DNA from: Cryomorphaceae bacterium
Lineage (GTDB): Bacteria; Bacteroidota; Bacteroidia; Flavobacteriales; UBA7312
Length of the DNA: 6,092 nt
Assembly (NCBI GenBank): GCA_018608925.1
Contig: JABAYQ010000024.1
Coordinates: forward strand, 1 to 6,092
Direction of reading: 5' to 3'
Below the pieces are notes generated by a model. That model saw nothing but the letters and a program-made list of their open reading frames with translations. It did no database searches and was not told where the DNA came from. Numbering within the stretch: position 1 is the stretch's first letter; each line of letters opens with the position of its first letter. The translations under genes and the position numbers were made by a program. This document shows, one piece after another, positions 1 through 6,092 of this stretch.

Positions 1-160
1 CATCAGATTTGTGTTCTATTTTACCGTAGTCTAAAACTGCAGTTTCAAAACTCATAACTGGCCCGTTTACTTCTGCTTTTTCTGATGGAGCAACTACCTT
101 ATCTTGTGCAACAGTAGTCAAGGCTACTAAAAATGCTAATGCTAAAAATATATTTTTCAT
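1..160 (-). CDS. DUF1573-like secreted protein, N-terminal part (cut by window edge)
   Basis: Only the first 53 codons are present; the gene continues beyond position 1. Residues 1-18 form a clear Sec signal peptide: basic MKN, a hydrophobic core (IFLALAFLVAL), and a probable cleavage site after TTVA, leaving a mature protein that starts QDK. A short polar linker follows. Residues 34-50 (PVMSFETAVLDYGKIEH) match the opening strand of DUF1573 domains, an immunoglobulin-like fold common in Bacteroidota exported proteins, whose pattern is roughly 'f.....DyG.i..g'. The start is secure: an in-frame TAA lies two codons upstream (TAA ACT AAA ATG) and the signal peptide begins at this Met. There is no Shine-Dalgarno sequence, only an A/T-rich leader, which is usual for this phylum. 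The likely location is the periplasm or outer membrane. The molecular function of DUF1573 proteins is not established. The domain call rests on about 17 residues, so it is good but not certain. Confidence 0.78.
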   Translation of the reverse strand, partial: MKNIFLALAFLVALTTVAQDKVVAPSEKAEVNGPVMSFETAVLDYGKIEHKSD

Positions 161-196
161 TTTAGTTTAAATTTTAATTAATCAATGTAATAACAA

Positions 197-204
197 CAAA
201 AGTA
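197..204 (-). promoter_or_regulatory. Candidate -7 promoter element for the DUF1573-like gene
   Basis: On the minus strand this reads TACTTTTG, an exact match to the Bacteroidota primary-sigma -7 consensus TAnnTTTG. It lies 36 bases upstream of the start codon, which would give a 5' UTR of about 30 bases. No proper -33 TTTG/TTG element is visible; a T-rich TTTTAG sits at roughly the right distance. In such AT-rich DNA an 8-base match can arise by chance, so position and orientation carry much of the weight. Confidence 0.5.
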
Positions 205-261
205 GTAAATTATTATATTCTAAAAGCCTAAAAACTAAGCTAAAAAACTTTTAAATTTTAC

Positions 262-269
262 TAAATTTG
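262..269 (+). promoter_or_regulatory. Candidate -7 promoter element for valS
   Basis: TAAATTTG is an exact match to the Bacteroidota -7 consensus TAnnTTTG. It ends 18 bases before the valS ATG, implying a very short 5' UTR of about 10-15 bases. No TTG or TTTG occurs 17-23 bases upstream, so the -33 half is missing or degenerate. A leader this short leaves no space for a T-box or attenuator, so regulation of valS by uncharged tRNA at this site is not supported. Confidence 0.5.
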
Positions 270-287
270 ACGACCAAGATTTAATCA

Positions 288-2897
288 ATGAGTATTCCTA
301 AAACATACAATCCAAATATTTCAGAATCCAAATGGTATGCCCATTGGATGGATAAAAAATATTTCTCTTCCACCCCTGATGATAGAGAGCCATATTCTAT
401 TGTGATTCCACCACCAAATGTCACGGGGGTATTACACATGGGTCACATGCTAAATAATACTTTACAAGATGTATTGATTAGAAAGGCAAGGATGAAAGGT
501 TTTAATGCTTGTTGGGTTCCTGGTACCGATCATGCCTCTATTGCAACAGAAGCTAAGGTGGTTCAGAAATTAGCTAAAGAAGGTATTGATAAAAATGACA
601 TTTCCAGAGAAGAGTTCATGGTTCATGCTTGGGAATGGAAAGAAAAGCATGGAGGGATTATATTAGAGCAGCTAAAAAAATTAGGTGCTTCTTGTGATTG
701 GGATCGTACTAAGTTCACAATGGATGATTCTATGAGTGAATCAGTAATATCTGTTTTTGTTGACTTATTTAATAAAGGATTAGTATATCGAGGAGTAAGA
801 ATGGTTAATTGGGATCCTTCGGCTCAAACAGCACTTTCTGACGAAGAAGTAATACATAAAGAAGTAGATTCTAAACTTTACTATATAACATACAAAATTG
901 AAGATAGTGAAGAAACAATAACGATTGCTACCACTAGACCAGAAACTATTTTGGGTGATAGCGCAATTTGTGTTAACCCAAACGATCAAAGGTATTCTCA
1001 TTTAAAAGGAAAGAAGGCTATTGTTCCTCTTGTAAATCGTTCTATACCATTCATTTTTGATGATTATGTAGATGTTGAGTTTGGTACAGGAGCTTTGAAA
1101 GTTACTCCAGCACATGATTTAAACGATTATCAGCTTGGAGACAAACACGGATTAGAAGTCATAGATATTTTTAATGACGATGGAACTATTAACGAATTGG
1201 GTCAGCTCTATGTTGGCATGGATCGTTTTGAAGTAAGGTCTCAAATTGCGGTTGATTTAAAAGAAAAAGGATTCCTCGATAAGGTTGAAGAGCTTAAAAA
1301 TAAAGTAGGATACTCGGAAAGAACAGATGCTGTAATTGAACCTAAGCTATCTATGCAATGGTTCTTGAAAATGGAAGATTTTTCTAAGCCTGCTTTAGAC
1401 TGCGTGATGAATAACGATATTAATTTTTATCCTGAAAAGTTTAAAAACACTTATCGTCATTGGATGGAAAACATAAAAGATTGGTGCCTTTCTAGACAGT
1501 TATGGTGGGGCCAACAAATTCCAGCTTACTTTTATGATGGCAATAATTTTGTTGTTGCTAGTTCTAAAGAAGAAGCATTGGTATTGGCTCAGGCTAAAAA
1601 AGCCGATGTAACGCTTGAAGACTTAAGACAAGATGAAGATGTTTTAGATACTTGGTTTTCTTCGTGGCTGTGGCCTATTTCTGTTTTTGATGGAATAAGA
1701 AATCCGGATAATGAAGAAATAGGGTATTACTATCCTACTAAAGATTTAGTTACCGCTCCAGAAATATTATTCTTTTGGGTAGCTAGAATGATAATGGCAG
1801 GTAAAGAATATCAAAAAGAAATTCCTTTCAAAAATGTATACCTGACAGGAATTGTAAGAGATAAGTTAGGAAGAAAAATGTCTAAATCTTTAGGTAATTC
1901 TCCTGACCCTATCGAATTAATGAACAAACACGGAGCAGATGGTGTTAGAGTAGGGATGTTATTGTCTTCTCCTGCTGGTAACGATTTGCCTTTCGACGAA
2001 TCTTTGTGTGAGCAAGGCCGTAACTTTTCCAACAAAATATGGAATGCTTTCCGTTTAATTAAAGGATGGGAGGTTCAAGATATAGAACAGCCAGAATCTT
2101 CTAAAATTGCTATTGATTGGTTTGCTAATAAAACCAATGTAACAATTACAGAAATTGAAAAATCATTTGATCAATTCAGAATTTCGGAAGCATTAATGAG
2201 CTCCTACAAGCTTGTTTGGGATGATTTTTGCTCTTGGTATTTAGAAGCGATTAAGCCAGCTTATCAAGCTCCTATTGACGCCAAAACATACCATTCTACT
2301 ATAGAAATGTTGGAGACTGTTTTGAAATTACTTCATCCTTTTATGCCGTTTATTACTGAAGAAATATGGCATTTGATTAAAGAAAGAGAAGATGATATTA
2401 TTGTAGCTCAATGGCCTGTCGCTTCTTCAGTTGATACTTCTGTTTTACAGTCGTTTAATATTGGTGCTGAGGTAATCTCTGGAATAAGAAATATTAGAAA
2501 GAGCAAGCAAATCTCTAATAAAGAAGTGCTGTCGTTATCTATTAAGATTAATGGCGATTTTGATAAGTCTATTGATGTTTTGATTGCTAAGATGTCTAAC
2601 TTAACTCATATCGACTATGTGGACGAAAAGGTAAATGGTGCTTTTTCATTTAGAGTAGGAAGTAATGAGTTCTTTGTGCCTCTTGGCCAAAGTGTAGATG
2701 TTGAAGCAGAGTTAGAAAAGTTGAATCAAGAATTGGTTTACACAAAGGGGTTCCTTAATTCGGTAAATAAAAAATTATCCAATCAAAGATTTGTAGATAG
2801 CGCTCCAGAGCAAGTAGTTGCAATGGAAAAGAAAAAACAATCGGATGCTCAAACAAAAATAAATATGCTTGAGAATCAGATTAAATCTTTTTCTTAA
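288..2897 (+). CDS. valS: Valine--tRNA ligase (valyl-tRNA synthetase)
   Basis: This cytoplasmic class I aminoacyl-tRNA synthetase charges tRNA-Val with valine using ATP, and hydrolyses mischarged Thr-tRNA-Val. At 869 residues it is full length for the family. The HIGH signature appears as HMGH at residues 50-53 ([13 protein letters not shown]). The inserted CP1 editing domain spans roughly 190-345, with TTRPET at 215-220 and [12 protein letters not shown] at 266-277. The catalytic fold resumes with WWGQQIPA (406-413) and [13 protein letters not shown] (451-463), and the KMSKS loop is intact at 530-534. The helical anticodon-binding domain covers about 610-740. The ValRS-specific C-terminal coiled-coil tRNA-binding arm covers about 803-866 (charged, heptad-like). 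The start is fixed by an in-frame TAA only one codon upstream (TAA TCA ATG). There is no Shine-Dalgarno sequence. The variants WWGQQIP and VTAPEI, in place of the WWGHRIP and VTGFDI seen in proteobacterial enzymes, are ones I associate with Bacteroidota. No frameshift or missing catalytic motif is seen. It diverges from the DUF1573-like gene and converges on the propeller gene. Confidence 0.99.
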   Translation: MSIPKTYNPNISESKWYAHWMDKKYFSSTPDDREPYSIVIPPPNVTGVLHMGHMLNNTLQDVLIRKARMKGFNACWVPGTDHASIATEAKVVQKLAKEGIDKNDISREEFMVHAWEWKEKHGGIILEQLKKLGASCDWDRTKFTMDDSMSESVISVFVDLFNKGLVYRGVRMVNWDPSAQTALSDEEVIHKEVDSKLYYITYKIEDSEETITIATTRPETILGDSAICVNPNDQRYSHLKGKKAIVPLVNRSIPFIFDDYVDVEFGTGALKVTPAHDLNDYQLGDKHGLEVIDIFNDDGTINELGQLYVGMDRFEVRSQIAVDLKEKGFLDKVEELKNKVGYSERTDAVIEPKLSMQWFLKMEDFSKPALDCVMNNDINFYPEKFKNTYRHWMENIKDWCLSRQLWWGQQIPAYFYDGNNFVVASSKEEALVLAQAKKADVTLEDLRQDEDVLDTWFSSWLWPISVFDGIRNPDNEEIGYYYPTKDLVTAPEILFFWVARMIMAGKEYQKEIPFKNVYLTGIVRDKLGRKMSKSLGNSPDPIELMNKHGADGVRVGMLLSSPAGNDLPFDESLCEQGRNFSNKIWNAFRLIKGWEVQDIEQPESSKIAIDWFANKTNVTITEIEKSFDQFRISEALMSSYKLVWDDFCSWYLEAIKPAYQAPIDAKTYHSTIEMLETVLKLLHPFMPFITEEIWHLIKEREDDIIVAQWPVASSVDTSVLQSFNIGAEVISGIRNIRKSKQISNKEVLSLSIKINGDFDKSIDVLIAKMSNLTHIDYVDEKVNGAFSFRVGSNEFFVPLGQSVDVEAELEKLNQELVYTKGFLNSVNKKLSNQRFVDSAPEQVVAMEKKKQSDAQTKINMLENQIKSFS

Positions 2898-2898
2898 T

Positions 2899-5661
2899 TT
2901 ATTCTACAATTAACTTTTTGGTAGTAGACTTTGTTTCTCCAATTAGAGATATTAAATAAATCCCACTTTTTAAGTTGCTAGTGTTATATCTAATTGAGTT
3001 AGAATTTATTTCGATCTTTTCTATTGTTTTACCGTTAATGTCCTTTACCGTCATCACTTTGTACTTTTCTTTTGAATCAAAGTTGATAATCACAAAATCT
3101 TTAGCCGGATTTGGGTATAAATTGAATGGTGTTGTTTGTGCTTCTTGAGTAGAAACTAGACTTGGGAGAACATCATAAATACTTTCAATTTTAGTAGTGT
3201 AAATACCGGTTCCGTGAGTTCCGACCATTAGTTTGCCGTCTGATGCTCTAAACTGAATGTTTTCTACAACCACACCTCCAAATTGTTGTGCTCCTATAAG
3301 TGTCCATTCTGTATCCGTTCCTTCCAGTTTGTCTGTTGCGTAAAGACCAGTGCTTCCTCCAACCATATATAAGGTGTCATTTCCTAGTACGGCAATCTCG
3401 GCTGTTCTCATAGATGGGCCGTTGCCACCTCCGCTTAATGATTCTTCCAAATTACCTCCAACTCTTTTCCATGATTCGCCACCATTGTCAGTGAAAAACA
3501 GGCTATAGCTTTGATAATTTGAAGTTAGCACTAAAACTCTTTGATCGTTTGTAGGGTCAATTTCTATAGCCGAAATGTTAGCTTCAAAATCTGTAGGTAA
3601 ATTGCTTATCTGTGTAAAGGAGGCGTCTCCAGAATTGGCATTTTCTATTTTATAAATGTATTTACCTGAAGTACCTACATAAACGGTATTTGCGGGATAG
3701 GTAGATACGTCTAAAGAAGTAATTTCTCTTTTACATGTATCCGAGAATAATTCCCACCCTTGATTGCTTCTAACTTGCGAGTTGTTATACTCAAATTGAG
3801 AAGAAGTATTGTTCCTCCAAAGTTTTTTTCCGTTAGGGAAATATAGTATGTCATCATTATTAGGATCCATAGCCAGGTAGTTTATGAATTCGTAATTGTT
3901 TGTATCTGCACCTAAAGGATCCATTCTGTTGTATGTTAAAACCTCTCCGTTCTCGTTAAGTTTCATTTTAAACAAAACACCTCTCTGAATTTGAAGATAG
4001 AAGTCTTCTTCATTGTCTGCTACTGCATTGAAGGATCCGTCTCCATTAAAAGGCATCTCCCAACTTGCTGTTTCGTCATCAGAAAGAGTTAGAAAGTTTC
4101 CATTGTCTTGAAAACCTCCTATCATGAGGTCGCTATTTCCTTTCCCTAATGTTACAGAATAAAGTTGAGTAGTTTGGTATCCGTTGTTTAGTCTTTGCCA
4201 TTGATGCGGTGTGCTCAAACAGTTTGTAGAAATATGTATACCGCCATCGTTTCCGCTAAGTGCTACATTAGGGTCGGAAGGTAAAAATAATAGTTCGTGT
4301 TGATCAGGGTGATGGTCTTGGTATATGTCCCAGTTATCGTATCCATGGTCAGACCCTTGGTAATAACCACCAATTTGAGCTGTATTTGAGTCTGTGGTAA
4401 AACCGTCAGTAGATCTCCATAAGTTGGTTCCTCCAATAAAAACAACATTGCTATCGTCTGGCTTTACTTTAACTAATAGATTATATCCTCCTTGAGAATT
4501 AAAGTTGTCAAATGTGGTTGGTTGGTTTGCCGGAATGTTTTGCGATAAGTTTTGCCATACTCCACAGCTGTCAGTTCCATCGCCACATAAGTAATTATAT
4601 TTCCATAACGATGTCCATGTTTGACCTTCAAAGAATGTATTTGTGAATTGACCTTCTCCTTCTGTCTCAGAACTTAAAAAATAGATTTCATTTTCGTCAG
4701 ATGGATTTATCCCTATTGCAGTTCTTCCATAGACTTCAGGGAAATCAGTTGGTAAAATATTAGTCCAATTTTCTCCATCTTCAGATCGCCAAATTCCTTT
4801 ATCTGTTCCGTCCGAACTTAAAGTTGCATAAACTATTCCTGAAGGACTTACTTCTACATTATTGTAATACGCTAACCCGCCACCTAACTGTCTTACCCAT
4901 GTTAGTCCGCCGTCATAAGATTGGTGAATAGAGCCGTAAGTGGCAGCATACATTTCGTCTTGATCTGAATTAGAAGGGTCCAATGCAATGTTCCAGATGA
5001 AATCAAATTCGTTAAAGCCACCTGCAGCATTGTTGTCTGATGTGAAGATAGTATCTCCTCCTTCTAATTGAATTCCCGCTATAGAGTCCCAGCTTAATCC
5101 TCCATCTATAGACTTATATATTCCATTGCCATCAAAATAAGCATCGGTACCACTCGCAGAAGACCCTGTTAGTTCGCCAGTTCCATGGTACCATACGTTT
5201 TCTTTACCTTCTCTAGTATCTTGTTCAATACAGGTTACATTATGAAGTTGTAGAGGTTTTGTCATTTTAGCCCAATTCTGTCCTAGGTTAGTAGAGCGCC
5301 ACACTCCTCCAGATGCACCACCTGCTAATAGTATATTTTCATCTAAGACATCTATAGCTAAAGCTCTAGTTCTTCCTCCTACGTTAAAAGGGCCTGCTGC
5401 TGTCCAGTTGAGGTTTGAGTTGTTAATATCGCTAGGAAGGTCTTTTGTGAAAGCCAATTCTTTTTTTCTGATATTTTTAGGCATCATTCCTGTTTCAGGA
5501 TTTACCAATCTTTGGGTATCCCAAGCTTTTCTTGCTTTAGGTCCTTCTGAAGGGAATTGATAGATTTTGTTAAATGGAATTGGCTCTTGCTCTTTTTGGA
5601 TGTAAAATAAAGTAGCAATAGCAAGTAGAATAGTTGTAGAATAAAAATATATCTTGTTCAT
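2899..5661 (-). CDS. Asp-box (BNR/sortilin-like) beta-propeller protein with T9SS type A sorting domain
   Basis: This is a predicted exported protein of 920 residues whose substrate or ligand is unknown. Residues 1-22 are a short basic start plus a hydrophobic helix (Sec signal or anchor) without a clear AxA cleavage site. Residues 30-85 form a polar linker containing NPETG. Residues 90-104 (GPFNVGGRTRALAID) open the propeller region. Asp-box motifs (SxDxGxxW type) occur at 123-130 (STNLGQNW), 184-191 (SIDGGLSW), 248-255 (SYDGGLTW), 293-299 (SEDGENW), 417-420 (STDG, degenerate) and 724-731 (TDNGGESW). The middle carries HPDQHELLF (451-459), GNDGGIHIS (470-478) and GGFQDNG (515-521), motifs I recognise from large Bacteroidota BNR-repeat proteins. 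Residues 846-920 are the T9SS tail: FNLYPNPAKDF, a DINGK turn, LKSGIYLISL and a final KKLIVE. It is therefore probably moved across the outer membrane by the Por/Gld secretion machine and then released or surface-anchored. C359 and C366 could form a small disulfide loop. The start directly follows the hemG-like stop and fits the hydrophobic N-terminus. The fold resembles sortilin/VPS10 or GH74 propellers, but I see no basis to assign an enzyme activity. Confidence 0.94.
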   Translation of the reverse strand: MNKIYFYSTTILLAIATLFYIQKEQEPIPFNKIYQFPSEGPKARKAWDTQRLVNPETGMMPKNIRKKELAFTKDLPSDINNSNLNWTAAGPFNVGGRTRALAIDVLDENILLAGGASGGVWRSTNLGQNWAKMTKPLQLHNVTCIEQDTREGKENVWYHGTGELTGSSASGTDAYFDGNGIYKSIDGGLSWDSIAGIQLEGGDTIFTSDNNAAGGFNEFDFIWNIALDPSNSDQDEMYAATYGSIHQSYDGGLTWVRQLGGGLAYYNNVEVSPSGIVYATLSSDGTDKGIWRSEDGENWTNILPTDFPEVYGRTAIGINPSDENEIYFLSSETEGEGQFTNTFFEGQTWTSLWKYNYLCGDGTDSCGVWQNLSQNIPANQPTTFDNFNSQGGYNLLVKVKPDDSNVVFIGGTNLWRSTDGFTTDSNTAQIGGYYQGSDHGYDNWDIYQDHHPDQHELLFLPSDPNVALSGNDGGIHISTNCLSTPHQWQRLNNGYQTTQLYSVTLGKGNSDLMIGGFQDNGNFLTLSDDETASWEMPFNGDGSFNAVADNEEDFYLQIQRGVLFKMKLNENGEVLTYNRMDPLGADTNNYEFINYLAMDPNNDDILYFPNGKKLWRNNTSSQFEYNNSQVRSNQGWELFSDTCKREITSLDVSTYPANTVYVGTSGKYIYKIENANSGDASFTQISNLPTDFEANISAIEIDPTNDQRVLVLTSNYQSYSLFFTDNGGESWKRVGGNLEESLSGGGNGPSMRTAEIAVLGNDTLYMVGGSTGLYATDKLEGTDTEWTLIGAQQFGGVVVENIQFRASDGKLMVGTHGTGIYTTKIESIYDVLPSLVSTQEAQTTPFNLYPNPAKDFVIINFDSKEKYKVMTVKDINGKTIEKIEINSNSIRYNTSNLKSGIYLISLIGETKSTTKKLIVE

Positions 5662-5670
5662 CTCGTAAGG

Positions 5671-6092
5671 TTATTGGACTGCTAAGTTAATATTATTGAC
5701 TAATTGTTTTGCATTTTGAATGCAATCACTCACTGAAACGCCTTTAGTGAAATTCCCAGAAATCAAGAAATTTTGATTTTTTGATTGAAAGTAGTGAATT
5801 GCATCTAGTAAATTTTGATGATTCATTTGGTATTGAGGAATTCCTTTCTTGTAACTGTAATGATTGCTAAAGTGGGGCTTCTTTTGTGATTGTATTAATT
5901 CTTTTAATTCGTTTTCTATTAATTCCTGGAGTTCTTCTATTGGAAGTTCACAAAGATGAGGTTGTCTTTCTCCTCCTACTATAACAGTAAATAGTTTGGA
6001 CTCTTTAGAACTAACGTGATCAAAAATTTCGCTGTTAAATAATATTCCTAAAAAAGATTTTTTATCGCTTGCTTTTGTAAGTAAGCCAAAGC
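5671..6092 (-). CDS. hemG: Protoporphyrinogen oxidase (HemG/HemY type), C-terminal part (cut by window edge)
   Basis: The last 139 codons plus stop are visible; the FAD-binding N-terminus lies beyond the right edge. The family is the oxygen-dependent, FAD-containing oxidase that converts protoporphyrinogen IX to protoporphyrin IX near the end of haem synthesis. The visible part matches the family C-terminus in order: GLLTKASDKKSFLGILFNS (near 6033-6087), the equivalent of 'G.L.p....k.LG..f.S'; LFTVIVGGERQPHLCEL (5944-5994), the equivalent of 'l.....GG...p.l..l'; an acidic helix; GIPQYQMNH (5818-5844), the equivalent of 'aiPQY..gH'; and GNFTKGVSVSDCI (5719-5757), the conserved FAD-contacting GN...GvsV.dCI block. 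The ending VNNINLAVQ is a natural family terminus, so the stop is genuine. The gene is called hemG or hemY by different sources; coproporphyrinogen oxidase (CgoX) belongs to the same superfamily and cannot be fully excluded from a fragment. It sits 9 bases upstream of the propeller gene on the same strand, suggesting co-transcription. Confidence 0.9.
   Translation of the reverse strand, partial: FGLLTKASDKKSFLGILFNSEIFDHVSSKESKLFTVIVGGERQPHLCELPIEELQELIENELKELIQSQKKPHFSNHYSYKKGIPQYQMNHQNLLDAIHYFQSKNQNFLISGNFTKGVSVSDCIQNAKQLVNNINLAVQ

Noticed and set aside
174..181. TTAATTAA palindrome in the leader of the DUF1573-like gene
   Set aside because: An 8-base A/T palindrome is expected by chance in this AT-rich gap, and it has no flanking symmetry that would suggest an operator.
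161..287. T-box or other tRNA-sensing leader upstream of valS
   Set aside because: The gap is too short, holds no T-box-like conserved stretch or terminator hairpin, and the candidate promoter leaves a leader of only about 10-15 bases. T-boxes are also not typical of Bacteroidota.
780..1001. 73-codon open frame on the minus strand inside valS
   Set aside because: It lies wholly within the valS editing-domain coding region. Its product is low-complexity and unlike any family I know, and no promoter or start context supports it.
1811..2035. 74-codon open frame on the minus strand across the valS KMSKS region
   Set aside because: It is antisense to one of the most conserved parts of valS. The open frame is explained by codon constraint on the real gene.
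2848..2873. Possible hairpin terminator (CTCAA ... TTGAG) near the end of valS
   Set aside because: The stem is only 5 bp with a 16-base loop, and no U-run follows directly on either strand. It is inside valS coding sequence and such repeats are expected by chance.
4263..4448. 61-codon open frame on the minus strand in another frame of the propeller gene
   Set aside because: It is embedded in the coding sequence for residues about 405-466 of the 920-residue protein, including its histidine cluster, with no independent start signal.
2899..5661. Propeller protein as a sialidase or xyloglucanase (GH33/GH74)
   Set aside because: Asp-boxes and the two-propeller size are shared with these enzymes, but I could not find the sialidase arginine triad/FRIP motif or recognisable GH74 catalytic context. 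Asp-boxes are structural and do not imply an activity.
1..6092. A novel defence, mobile or biosynthetic system
   Set aside because: The genes are housekeeping (valS, hemG-like), a common exported domain (DUF1573-like) and a recognisable secreted family. No repeats, integrases, toxins, nucleases or clustered accessory genes are visible.

Overview
The window is ordinary chromosomal DNA from an AT-rich member of the Bacteroidota, most likely a Flavobacteriales relative. Four things point there: a large secreted protein with a textbook type IX secretion (T9SS) type A C-terminal tail, TAnnTTTG-type -7 promoter elements in the one real intergenic gap, gene starts without Shine-Dalgarno sequences, and a ValRS with sequence variants I associate with Bacteroidota. 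Species cannot be named from this window.

Layout, left to right. (1) Positions 1-160, minus strand: the first 53 codons of a small secreted protein with the start of a DUF1573-like domain, cut by the window edge. (2) Positions 161-287: a 127-bp divergent intergenic region with one TAnnTTTG match facing each way. (3) Positions 288-2897, plus strand: complete valS, a housekeeping class I aminoacyl-tRNA synthetase with all expected motifs. (4) Positions 2899-5661, minus strand: a complete 920-residue Asp-box (BNR/sortilin-like) beta-propeller protein with an N-terminal hydrophobic export segment and a T9SS tail. Its stop codon is one base from that of valS. (5) Positions 5671-6092, minus strand: the last 139 codons of an oxygen-dependent protoporphyrinogen oxidase (hemG/hemY type), cut by the right edge.

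The hemG-like gene and the propeller gene run in the same direction, 9 bases apart and in the same reading frame, so they are probably co-transcribed, though their functions have no obvious link. DUF1573 and valS are divergently transcribed. valS and the propeller gene converge with no room for a separate terminator. The only stretch without a gene is the 127-bp gap. I found no tRNA, rRNA, CRISPR, insertion sequence, riboswitch or phage-like feature, and no evidence of a new defence or metabolic system. The least understood item is the propeller protein: its family pattern is recognisable but its biological role is not known to me.
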